Source: Glycomyces albidus (lineage in GTDB: Bacteria > Actinomycetota > Actinomycetes > Mycobacteriales > Micromonosporaceae). From it: DNA of 64,000 bases. Where the stretch lies: positions 124,001-188,000 of the forward strand of contig NZ_WIAO01000006.1 in the NCBI RefSeq assembly GCF_009451885.1, read 5' to 3'. A model generated the notes under the pieces. The model was not told the DNA's origin and did not search any database. It saw only the letters and a program-made list of their open reading frames with translations. The translations under genes and the position numbers were made by a program. Of this stretch, positions 55,401 to 62,810 are shown one piece after another (the stretch's first letter is position 1; every line of letters begins with the position of its first letter).

Positions 55401-57674
55401 CAGATCCTCGGGCCGGAGCTGTACCGCTACAACATCAGCCTCCACAACTCCTGTGTGGACGGATGGAGCATCAACCGGGTGCACGCCGAGGTCTTCGACA
55501 TCTACCACCGGCTCCGCTCCGGCCAGGAGGTCGAGCCGGCGACGGGCGCGAACCACCAGCGCGACTACGTGGGCCTCGAACTGCGGTCGCTGGCCTCGGC
55601 CGAGGACCGGGAGTTCTGGGCCGGCCGGCTGCGGGAGCACCCGTTCACCGAGATCCCCGCGCTCGCGCCGCCCGGCACCCCGAACGAGGTGGTGCTCAGC
55701 CACTTCGACATCCCCCTGGAGCTGTCCGACGCGATCCAGGCGCTCGCCGACGAGCTCGCCGTCCCCGTCAAGAACGTGCTCATGGCCGCGCACCTGCGGG
55801 TCATGGCCGTCATCAGCGGCGACGACGACGCGGCCACCGGGTACGAGCACTCGGGCCGCCCGGAGGCCGAGGGGGCCGAGCGGGCGATCGGGATGTTCCT
55901 CAACACCATCCCGTTCCGGGTCGACCAGGGCCCCGGCTCGTGGGCCGACCTCGTCCGGGCCGTGTACCGGGCCGAGACCGACCTGCTCCCCCACCGGCGC
56001 TACCCGATGGCGAAGATGAAGCAGGACTTGGGGACCCAGCGGACCCTCTTCGAGTCCACGTTCAACTTCACCCACTTCTACCTGCTCAAGGACCTGAAGC
56101 GGCTGCCCGAGTTCGACCTGCTGAACGTGCTGGTGCAGGCCGAGACCGAGTTCCCGCTGCGCTGCGAGGTCTCGCGGCACTTCTTCCACGACAACGTGCG
56201 GCTGAGCCTGCACTACCACGCGGACCGGATCAGCGAGGAGCAGATCAGGCGCATCGGCGGCTACTACGTGCGCGCCCTCGAACTGATGACCGGGGACCCG
56301 GGCGGCGAGTACACGGCCCTGTCGCTTCTTGACGGCGCCGAGCTGGCGCTCGTCGAGGACCGGTTCCCGCGCGCGGCCGCCGGCCGGTTCGCGCCGGGCG
56401 CGGCCGTCCGGGTGGTCGACGCGCACGGCATGCCGTCCCCGGTCGGGACCCCGGGCCGGATCGTCGTCCTCGACGGTCCCGTCCCGGACGGCACGTCCGA
56501 CGGGGCCGCCGACGGCGGCAGCGCCTCCCACGAGCGCGCCTTCACCGGCCGCGCCTTCACCGACACCGGCGAGCGCGGGCGATGGACGCCCGCAGGGGAA
56601 CTCGAAGTCCTCGAGGCGCCCGCCGAGGCGCCCGCCGCGGCCCCGGAGGCGTTCGCGCCGCCGGCCGGCGAGGCGGAGGAGCGCGTCGCCGCCGCCTGGG
56701 AGAAGGTCCTCGGCATCCCCGCCGAGGAGATCGGCCGCAGCGACGACTTCTTCGACCTCGGCGGCAACTCGCTCACCGCGATGCGCGTGACCATGGGCCT
56801 CGACGGGGCCGTGAGCCTCATCGACGTCATGGAGCACCCGCGGCTGCTCGACCTCGCCGCGATCCTCGGCAGCCGGTCCGCCGAGGAGGGCGTGCTGCGG
56901 CCGCTCACGGCCGCGGCGGGCCCGCCGTCGGCGACGCTCGTGTGCTTCCCGTACGCCGCCGGCCACCCGTCGAACTTCCTCGACCTGGCCAAGGCGGTCG
57001 CCGCGGCGGCGCCCGACATCGCGGTGCACGCCGTCGAGTTCCCCGGCCACGACCCGCGGTTCCCCGGCGAGCCGCTCACCACCATCGCCGAGACCGGCCG
57101 GCTCGTCGCCGACGACATCGCCGCGCGCATCGACGGCCCGGTCATCCTGTGGGGCCACTGCTTCGGCGCCGCCGCAGCCGTGGAGACCTGCCGTCTGCTC
57201 GAGGAGCGCGGCACCGACGTGCGCCGCCTCTACCTGGGCGCCAAGCTCCTCAACGACGCCGACTACCTGCGGGAGGCCATCGAGGTCGCCGAGGGCCTCA
57301 CCGACGACGAGATCATCGCCTGGCTCATCGACCGCACCGGCTTCACCGAGGCCGACGGGCTCGAACCCGACCAGCGCGACTTCATCTGCCGCATGTTCAA
57401 GCACGACAGCGCCTCCGGGCACCGGTACTTCATCGACGCCCGGGAGCGGCCCGAACCGGTGCGCCTGCGCACCCCGGTCACCTTCGTGGGCACCGGCGAC
57501 GACCGCCTCGTCGCCGGCTACCGCGAAGCCCACCGCGACTGGACCCAGATCGCGGCCGACGTCTCCCTCCGCGAACTCGACGCGGGCGGCCACTACTTCG
57601 CACGCACCAGGGCCCGCGACGTCGCCGCGTTCGTCGCCGCGGACCACCGATCGACCGACACGCCCAGAAGGTAG
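52428..57674 (+). CDS. NRPS 2: [C-lobe remnant]-A(Ser)-PCP-C*-[A remnant]-PCP-TE
   Basis: 1748 residues from GTG 52428. Residues 1-240 are the second lobe of a C domain without HHxxxDG. The A domain (about 255-760; A4 FDVSVWELF at 453, A5 NLYGPTEA at 553, Lys745) reads DVWHFSLVDK, the classic Ser code. PCP-1 carries Ser800 in GGDS. The next C domain (about 870-1290) has HNSCVDG (1006-1012): Asn1007 replaces the catalytic His. About 1298-1410 only the end of an A domain remains (VGTPGRIVV, RGRWTPAGELEVLE). PCP-2 has Ser1448 in GGNS. The TE (about 1495-1740) has GHCFG with Cys1578 instead of Ser, Asp1691 or 1692, and His1722. It probably releases a short Ser-containing peptide. Confidence 0.92.
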   Translation: MKTLGQLKIEAARRPYATAFWHKQFPAGWEKTGFRGDRGEGTGRGRVELAIGAATSDALDRFGHGDATALHSLLTAAVAALLHRYTGAGRVAVGQPLTLDPDRAAEPLASAVPVLCAVDGGASLRSLTPPIAAAVAEAEKYHDYPFEVLADHLGLARPAGASPFFDVGVRLEGLHEAFAEPPAAVFDFARADAGLLLRFGYDRAVFSAAAAGRLAAHFGLLLDAMCAEPELASADVSLLGGDDRRLLDAVNDTGRELDDSVRFHEMFARRAAAAPDAVALRCAGVAHTYAELDAAANRLAWTLRERGVGRESVVAVMADRSFAMMAAILAVLKAGGAYLPVDPAHPAARIEYVLRDSRAALVCAQRAHAGKVPAGVDAVDLDDSASFDARSEAPPAVGDAADLMYVIYTSGSTGNPKGAAVEHRAALNRIAWMQHAYPIGAGDAILQKTPIAFDVSVWELFWWMREGASLSLLGPGDAGNPEAIIAAVESTGVTTMHFVPSMLAVFLEYVASAGAAGRLAGLRQVFASGEALSASLVREFHRLLAPNGTRLVNLYGPTEATVDVSHFPCDDPDPEAVPIGRPIENLRLYVVDERLRPLPPGIPGELCIAGTGLARGYLHRPELTAEKFVEAPFPGEDRVYRTGDLAQWLPDGNVEYLGRIDHQVKIRGYRIELGEIEAALADHPLVREAAVVVRTAGDGQVLHGYVTGGAAEADLAAYLRERLPEYMVPSRIAVIDAMPLSPNGKLDRKALPEIRRAGARRDAAAPREGTERVLAGIWCEALGIERVGTGDNFFSVGGDSIHFVVVLAKARRAGLNFTFQEFFAHPTIGELAAYLDARSEEAAVPESLEFAPFALVAEEDRDRLPEDAEDAYPLSMLQAGLIFQSEMIRGTAEYHDIITYLIQAPFDRERFEQAVALAVERNPMLRTTYHLDGFRDYLQVVHRTAPAPLVVVDQRGMDTAAQQTWFEEWSAAEKAREFDWSRPGSLLTLHVQILGPELYRYNISLHNSCVDGWSINRVHAEVFDIYHRLRSGQEVEPATGANHQRDYVGLELRSLASAEDREFWAGRLREHPFTEIPALAPPGTPNEVVLSHFDIPLELSDAIQALADELAVPVKNVLMAAHLRVMAVISGDDDAATGYEHSGRPEAEGAERAIGMFLNTIPFRVDQGPGSWADLVRAVYRAETDLLPHRRYPMAKMKQDLGTQRTLFESTFNFTHFYLLKDLKRLPEFDLLNVLVQAETEFPLRCEVSRHFFHDNVRLSLHYHADRISEEQIRRIGGYYVRALELMTGDPGGEYTALSLLDGAELALVEDRFPRAAAGRFAPGAAVRVVDAHGMPSPVGTPGRIVVLDGPVPDGTSDGAADGGSASHERAFTGRAFTDTGERGRWTPAGELEVLEAPAEAPAAAPEAFAPPAGEAEERVAAAWEKVLGIPAEEIGRSDDFFDLGGNSLTAMRVTMGLDGAVSLIDVMEHPRLLDLAAILGSRSAEEGVLRPLTAAAGPPSATLVCFPYAAGHPSNFLDLAKAVAAAAPDIAVHAVEFPGHDPRFPGEPLTTIAETGRLVADDIAARIDGPVILWGHCFGAAAAVETCRLLEERGTDVRRLYLGAKLLNDADYLREAIEVAEGLTDDEIIAWLIDRTGFTEADGLEPDQRDFICRMFKHDSASGHRYFIDARERPEPVRLRTPVTFVGTGDDRLVAGYREAHRDWTQIAADVSLRELDAGGHYFARTRARDVAAFVAADHRSTDTPRR

Positions 57675-57682
57675 GACCCCCT

Positions 57683-58951
57683 GTGAAAGAACTCATCTCC
57701 GTCCTGAAGAACCGCGACTACCGATTGCTGTGGTCCGGTTCCGTCGTCAGCCTCATCGGCGACGGCGCCACCTGGACCGCCCTGGCCTGGCTCGCCATCA
57801 CCATCGGCAACGCGGGCTCGGTCGCCGTCATGGCGGTCTGCTACACGATGCCGATCATCCTGGGCGGCACCGTGATCGGCCCGCTCATGGACCGGCTCTC
57901 GCGGCGGTTCCTGCTCGTCGCCGACTCGCTGCTGCGCGCCGTGGTGATCGGCATCGTCCCGGTCTTCGCGCTCACCGGGAACCTCGAGCTGTGGCACCTG
58001 TACGTCACGGCCGGCGTCTACGGCCTGCTCAAGATCGTGCCGCTCGCCGTCGTCCCGACGCTCGTCCCCGAGCTGGTCGAGAAGCGCGCGCTGCACTCTG
58101 CGACCGCGCTCGAGTCGATAGCGTACGGCGCGGCCGGCATGGCCGGGCCCGCGATCGGCGGCGTGCTCATCGCCGTCTTCGACGCGCCCACGGTGCTCAT
58201 CCTCGACGCCCTCACCTATCTGGTGTTCGCCGGCTGCGTCCTCGCGATCAAGGCGCCGCTGGCCGCTCCCGAGGGCAACACCAGCATGAGCCTCAAGCAG
58301 AGCTTCGGCTGGAAACCCGTGTTCGCCCTGTTCAAACGCGACGACGTCCTCGTGTGGACCACCGTCAGCTTCGCGCTGTTCAACGCCACGGTCGGCATGA
58401 TCCGGGTGGTCATACCCTGGCTGGTCGTCGAGCAGCTCCACGCCGGGGCCGGGACGCTCGGCATCGTCCTCGGCATCGCCAACAGCGGCGCGCTCATCGG
58501 CGCGTTCCTCTCCGGCGTCGTCAAACCCACCGACCGGCAGATGCTGCGCGTCGGCGTCCTCCAGCTCATCGGCGGACTCGGCCTGCTGTTCCTGTTCGGA
58601 CCGCAGGTCTGGATGATCCTGCTGGGCCTGATGATCCTCGAGTTCGTGTCCACGCCGATGACCGTCTCGGCGCAGGTGCTGCGCCTGGCGCGCATCCCCG
58701 CCGACATCCGCGGCCGCACGATGACGTTCATGCGGACGCTCCTGCAGTCGACATCGCCGGCCGGTTCGGCGCTGGCCGGGCCGATGCTGCTGGCGGGCCT
58801 GTTCGCGCCGCTGCTGGTCATCGCGGCCCTGTCGACGTCGGCCCCGGCCGCGTTCGTGGCCTGGAAGTACCGCCGCCGCTCCTTCGCCGACGAACTGGGG
58901 CTCAACGACCCCGTGCCGGAGAAGGAGGAGGCGAAGGCGGCCGCGTCCTAA
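57683..58951 (+). CDS. MFS exporter of the NRPS operon
   Basis: 422 residues with about twelve hydrophobic helices. The beginning LKNRDYRLLWSGSVVSLIGDGATW is typical of MFS drug-efflux permeases of the MFS_3/enterobactin-exporter type. The loop MDRLSRRFLLVADSLLRAV between helices 2 and 3 is the MFS motif A equivalent. The C-terminus is charged (EKEEAKAAAS). GTG 57683 is 8 bp after the NRPS stop, so it is in the same operon. It probably exports the peptide product and gives self-protection. Its stop overlaps the convergent hydrolase stop. Confidence 0.88.
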   Translation: MKELISVLKNRDYRLLWSGSVVSLIGDGATWTALAWLAITIGNAGSVAVMAVCYTMPIILGGTVIGPLMDRLSRRFLLVADSLLRAVVIGIVPVFALTGNLELWHLYVTAGVYGLLKIVPLAVVPTLVPELVEKRALHSATALESIAYGAAGMAGPAIGGVLIAVFDAPTVLILDALTYLVFAGCVLAIKAPLAAPEGNTSMSLKQSFGWKPVFALFKRDDVLVWTTVSFALFNATVGMIRVVIPWLVVEQLHAGAGTLGIVLGIANSGALIGAFLSGVVKPTDRQMLRVGVLQLIGGLGLLFLFGPQVWMILLGLMILEFVSTPMTVSAQVLRLARIPADIRGRTMTFMRTLLQSTSPAGSALAGPMLLAGLFAPLLVIAALSTSAPAAFVAWKYRRRSFADELGLNDPVPEKEEAKAAAS

Positions 58952-59460
58952 CCGAACTCGAGTTCGTCGGAGGCGCACACCGTGCCGATGGAGGGGAACA
59001 CGACCTTCTCGGCGAAGGTGTGCGCCTCCGCGCTGAACGCGGCCATCGCGTCGGTCGGGAGCACCACCTCGTAGCCGTAGTCGGCGGCCGTGCGGGCGGT
59101 CGACTCGACGCCGAACGTCGTCACCAGGCCCGCGATCACCACGGTCGCGACGCCCCGCGCGGTGAGGAGCGCATGGAGCCCGGTCTCGTGGAAGGCGCTC
59201 AGCGCGCGCTTGACGACCACCGGCTCGCCCTCGAGCGGCGCGCACGCCTCGTCGAGCCCGCTGCCGGGCGGCTGCTCGTCCACATTGGGGCGTTCGACGC
59301 GGACCCAGACCACGGACGCCCCGGCGGCGCGGGCGCGGTCGGCGAGCGCGAGGCACCGGTCCCTGACGTCGGCGCCGGTGCGCGGGGCGGTGTCCAGGGC
59401 GATGATGCGCGGCATGAGGTCGATGAGGATCAGTGCGCCGCTGCGGGAGTCGATCTGCAT
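58948..59460 (-). CDS. Isochorismatase-fold hydrolase lacking the Cys nucleophile
   Basis: 170 residues. The family blocks are ALILIDLMPRI (catalytic Asp), VVVKRALSAFHETGL (Lys) and GLVTTFGVESTARTAADYGYEV. Members such as nicotinamidase have Cys in the last block (TxxCVxxTA); here Gly occupies that place, as in true isochorismatases such as EntB. It may thus hydrolyse a vinyl ether or act by a non-Cys mechanism; no isochorismate pathway gene is nearby. It is convergent with the exporter (stops overlap) and divergent from the PPTase. Whether it belongs to the NRPS cluster is uncertain. Confidence 0.8.
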   Translation of the reverse strand: MQIDSRSGALILIDLMPRIIALDTAPRTGADVRDRCLALADRARAAGASVVWVRVERPNVDEQPPGSGLDEACAPLEGEPVVVKRALSAFHETGLHALLTARGVATVVIAGLVTTFGVESTARTAADYGYEVVLPTDAMAAFSAEAHTFAEKVVFPSIGTVCASDELEFG

Positions 59461-59709
59461 GCCCCCATCGTGCCTTAGCGCCCGTCCTGCGAAACAGAAC
59501 GGTCGTCATTCACCCGCTCGCCGGGTTGCCGGGGTTCCCAGACACCTACCGGTGCATCGAGGCCCCAGCCTCGCGAACGAACCGACTCGGATACCGCCCC
59601 GCCCTGACGCACAGGACAAGCCCTGGCGGGCTCGTGCGGGTCCCGCGGCCCGCCCCTGCGGGCGCATCGGCTCTGGACGGCCGCGCGGCGGCCCCGGTAC
59701 GGTGTCCCG

Positions 59710-60482
59710 ATGGGCGGCAAGGCGATTCCGGTGCGGTTCGGCGGCACGGCCCCGGCAGGGACGGTCCGCCCGGCGCCCGGCGCCGTCGCGGTGTTCCTGG
59801 CGGAGCGCACGACCGAGGTCGATGCGTCGGTGCTCAGCGCGGCCGAGGCGGCGCGCGCCGCTGGATTCGCCCGCGTCGAGGACCGCGAGCGGTACACGGT
59901 CGCGCACGTCATGCTGCGGCTGCTGCTCGCGTCGTACCTCGACTGCGAACCCGCGGACCTGCGGCTGTTCAACGAGACCTGCCCGGTCTGCGGCGGGCCG
60001 CACGGCCGCCCCGCGGTCGCCGGGGTGCCGCGGCTGCACTTCTCGATCTCGCACGGCGGCGCGTTCGCGTTGGCGGCGTTCGCATCCGAGCCGGTCGGCG
60101 TCGACGTGGAGCCCGTCCCGGGCGAGACGGCGGTCCACGACCTCCTCGGGTGCCTCACCGCCGGCGAGCGCCGCGAGTTCGACGCGCTCGACCCCGCCGC
60201 GCGCCCCGCGGCGTTCGCTCGGGCCTGGGTGCGGAAGGAGGCGCGGCTCAAGGCGGACGGCACCGGCCTGGCGGCCGACCCGGCCGGCGTCCACGCGGGG
60301 CTCGGCCCCGACCCGGGCCCCGGATTCCTCGATCTCGAAGTGCCGCAAGGGCATGCGGCGGCACTGGCGTTCGCGGCCCCGCAAGGCTCCGCGCTCGGGA
60401 CGGCCCGCCGGTTATCATCGGCTACCGCGGCATCGGGACGGGCGATCCGCCCGCGGCGGGAGAAGGGCTGGTGGGACCGTGA
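59710..60482 (+). CDS. Sfp-type 4'-phosphopantetheinyl transferase, 3' end frame-disturbed
   Basis: It loads CoA-derived phosphopantetheine onto carrier-protein Ser residues, here presumably Ser732, Ser800 and Ser1448 of the NRPSs. Motifs in frame from ATG 59710 are FSISHGGAFALAAF, GVDVEP (Mg ligands Asp and Glu) and WVRKEARLKADGTGLA, followed by the usual end near GSALGTARRL (about 60413). No stop occurs in that frame; it stays open to 61302 through the next gene. A shift by one frame after 60413 gives a TGA at 60480-60482 that overlaps the kinase GTG (GTGA), so a one-base indel or assembly error near the 3' end is likely. The end coordinate assumes this. The catalytic part is complete. Confidence 0.8.
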
Positions 60483-61396
60483 TCGGGGTGGTCGGGGAGG
60501 CGCTGATCGACCTGGAGGTCGCGGCGGACGACGCGCGGCATCCGGTGGCGCATCCGGGCGGGAGCCCGATGAACGCGGCCGTCACCTTGGGCCGCTTGGG
60601 AACCGAGACGGCGTTCCTGGGGCGGCTGTCGTCGGACGCGTTCGGGAAGCTGCTGCGGACGCACCTGGCCGAGTCCGATGTGAACCTGCGGTGGATCGTC
60701 GACGCCGAGGAGCCGACGAGCCTGGCGATCGTCTCGGTCGACCCGGGCGGATCCGCGGCCTACGCGTTCCACACCGGCGGCACCGCCGACTGGCAGTGGA
60801 GCACCGACGAGCTGCCGCGCGACCCGGGGGTGGACGCCGTCCACACCGGGTCGCTCGCGCTGGCGCTGGAACCGGGCGGGCCCGTGCTGGAGCGGTGGCT
60901 CGCGGGGCTGAGCACGCGCACGACGATCAGCCTGGACCCGAACGTGCGCCCCGCGCTGCTGGGCGAGCGGGCGGCGTACCGCGACCGCCTGGAGCGGTGG
61001 CTCGCGTTCGCGTCGATCGTGAAGGTCTCGGACGAGGACCTCGCGTGGGTGTGGCCGGGCGAGGCCCCGGAGACGCTCGCGGAGCGGTGGATCACGAAGG
61101 GCCGCAAACTGGTCGTGGTGACGCGGGGCGAGGGCGGCTCGCTCGTGTGGGCCGGCGGCGAGTCGTTCGCGGTGGAGGCCGTGCCGGTCGACGTGGTCGA
61201 CACGGTCGGCGCCGGGGACGCCTTCAGCGGGGGCCTGCTGGACTGGCTCGACCGCCACGGGCGGCTGCGTCTCGGCGACCTCGACCGGCTGACGGCCGGT
61301 GAAGCGCGCGAGGCGGTCGGGTTCGCGTCGCGGGTCGCGGCGGTGACGTGCTCGCGCGCGGGCGCGAATCCGCCCCGGCGCTCCGAGCTGGACTGA
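60479..61396 (+). CDS. PfkB-family carbohydrate kinase
   Basis: 305 residues, ribokinase fold. Substrate-binding GEALIDL and HPGGSPMNAAVTLGRLG at the N-terminus, the lid region around YAFHTGGTADWQW, and the C-terminal DTVGAGDAFSGGLL with the catalytic Asp and anion hole are all present. It would phosphorylate a sugar such as fructose or a related ketose; the substrate is not defined. GTG 60479 overlaps a TGA in the shifted frame of the upstream PPTase gene, suggesting the two are coupled. No sugar operon is adjacent, so it may be housekeeping. Confidence 0.9.
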   Translation: MIGVVGEALIDLEVAADDARHPVAHPGGSPMNAAVTLGRLGTETAFLGRLSSDAFGKLLRTHLAESDVNLRWIVDAEEPTSLAIVSVDPGGSAAYAFHTGGTADWQWSTDELPRDPGVDAVHTGSLALALEPGGPVLERWLAGLSTRTTISLDPNVRPALLGERAAYRDRLERWLAFASIVKVSDEDLAWVWPGEAPETLAERWITKGRKLVVVTRGEGGSLVWAGGESFAVEAVPVDVVDTVGAGDAFSGGLLDWLDRHGRLRLGDLDRLTAGEAREAVGFASRVAAVTCSRAGANPPRRSELD

Positions 61397-61450
61397 ACGG
61401 AACGGCGTCCCGAACGGCGTCCTTCCGGGCCGGTTCCTCTCGCATTGCAC

Positions 61451-61474
61451 GGGCCCGGCCCGCGGGCCGGGCCC
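61451..61474. terminator. Bidirectional terminator
   Basis: A perfect 24-base palindrome (GGGCCCGGCCCG as the left arm) between the convergent kinase gene and the 136-residue hypothetical gene. Confidence 0.85.
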
Positions 61475-61479
61475 GGTTG

Positions 61480-61890
61480 CTACGGGCGCCGGGTGATCGA
61501 GGCGGCGACCGCCCTGACGACCTGGACGCCCTGGCGGCCGAACGGGTCGCGGACCTCGACCGCGAAGCCGGGAGCGAGGAGTCGGGCGACTTCGCGTTCG
61601 CTCGCCAGGCCGTCGCCGCCGAGCGGTTCGGGCTTCCAGTCGTCGCCGCGCTCGTGGTACTCGGCGAGGAACGCGCGGAGGCCGTCGAGGTCGCCGAGGG
61701 ACTCGCCGCGCATCGCCTGGATTTGGAGGTCGACCCTCCAGGCGCCGTCGTCGGCCCGGGTCTCCCAGACCCGCTGGACGAACGCGACGCCGCCCCATTC
61801 GAACTCGAAGTCGGAGGCGACGCCGAGCCGGTCGGGCAGGTACCCGACCGCGAGGCCGCCGATGTGCGTTTCCTTGCTGCTCACAGTCAT
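61480..61890 (-). CDS. Conserved-looking hypothetical protein
   Basis: 136 residues, no signal peptide or membrane helix. Visible runs are GGLAVGYLPDRLG, SDFEFEWGGVAFVQRVWE and WRVDLQIQAMRGE, suggesting a compact beta-rich domain, and EVRDPFGRQGVQVVRAV at the end. I do not recognise the family. ATG 61890 follows GGAG by only 2 bases, so initiation may be weak. The stop lies beside the kinase terminator. Its upstream spacer (61891-62123) is shared with the divergent secreted nuclease gene. Confidence 0.6.
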   Translation of the reverse strand: MTVSSKETHIGGLAVGYLPDRLGVASDFEFEWGGVAFVQRVWETRADDGAWRVDLQIQAMRGESLGDLDGLRAFLAEYHERGDDWKPEPLGGDGLASEREVARLLAPGFAVEVRDPFGRQGVQVVRAVAASITRRP

Positions 61891-62123
61891 GTCTCCATTG
61901 TAGGCATTTGTCCGTCTCGGGTCCGGAAGTCGGTTGATCCGGCTTGTCCTCGAATCAACGGTTGCGTAAGTTCGCCATGTCTTGTGGGTAAAAGATCGGA
62001 TTCACCCCTTGCGGTGCCACGACATCCCATGATTCGATGACCCCGACCGATGGGGCATTCGCGCCCGTCGATCGGTGTACCCCGTCAGCCGCACTCTTCC
62101 CCCCTTCCCCCACAGGAGTCACC

Positions 62124-62771
62124 ATGCAAGCATGCAAGCGCGCCGTCGCCGCGGTCGCGGCGGCCGCGGTCGCCCTCCTCGCGGTCCTCGTCCTCGACTC
62201 GGCCCCGGCGCAGGCCGTCCGGCCGCCGGGCATCCCGTCCCTCTCCACCGCGCAGGCCGAGCTGAACGCGCTGACCGTGGCCGCCGAGTCCCACGGCTCC
62301 AGCTACGACCGGGACCTGTTCCCGCACTGGTCGAGCGTCGGCGGCGGGTGCACCGCGCGGCAGTACGTGCTCAAGCGCGACGGCCGCGACGTCGTGACCG
62401 GCTCGGACTGCCAGCCCGACTCGGGCTCGTGGCAGTCGGACTTCGACAACGTCTGGACCAGCACGGTCTCGAACGCCACGGTCGACCACGTGGTGGCGCT
62501 CTCCGAGGCGTGGGCCTCCGGCGCCTGGGCGTGGACCACCGCCGAGCGCCAGGCGTTCGCGAACGACGTCGACTCGCCCCAGCTCTGGATCGCGACCACG
62601 TCGGCGAACTCGTCCAAGAGCGACTACGACCCGGCCGAGTGGATGCCGTCGAACTCGTCGGTGCGCTGCGACTACGTCAAGGCGTGGACCCATGTGAAGT
62701 ACCTGTACGACCTGACCGTCGACGCCGCCGAGAAGTCGGCGATCCAGTCGCACCTGAACACCTACTGCTAG
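62124..62771 (+). CDS. Secreted HNH-family endonuclease (DUF1524-like)
   Basis: 215 residues. A signal peptide (RAVAAVAAAAVALLAVLVLDSAPAQA) is followed by a mature domain with VDHVVALSEAWASGAW (DHxxxL, the catalytic His core) and SANSSKSDYDPAEWMPSN (Asn and Lys of the HNH-type site). Cys pairs GGCTARQ, GSDCQPD and VRCDYV/NTYC may form disulfides. It probably degrades extracellular DNA for nutrient gain or defence. ATG 62124 has AGGAG 5 bases upstream. A terminator follows. Confidence 0.88.
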   Translation: MQACKRAVAAVAAAAVALLAVLVLDSAPAQAVRPPGIPSLSTAQAELNALTVAAESHGSSYDRDLFPHWSSVGGGCTARQYVLKRDGRDVVTGSDCQPDSGSWQSDFDNVWTSTVSNATVDHVVALSEAWASGAWAWTTAERQAFANDVDSPQLWIATTSANSSKSDYDPAEWMPSNSSVRCDYVKAWTHVKYLYDLTVDAAEKSAIQSHLNTYC

Positions 62772-62780
62772 CGGCTGAAA

Positions 62781-62807
62781 CGGCGGCGCCCTTCGCGGGC
62801 GCCGCCG
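62781..62807. terminator. Hairpin terminator
   Basis: An 11-bp stem CGGCGGCGCCC / GGGCGCCGCCG with a 5-base loop between the convergent nuclease and membrane-protein genes. Confidence 0.8.
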
Positions 62808-62810
62808 CTC

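Noticed and set aside
52197-57647. Long antisense frame under NRPS 2
   Set aside because: Low-complexity Arg/Val/Glu/Gly translation; the plus strand is a complete NRPS.
60479-61302. Continuation of the PPTase frame into the kinase gene
   Set aside because: The translation becomes Arg/Gly/Asp-rich without homology while the kinase frame carries all PfkB motifs.
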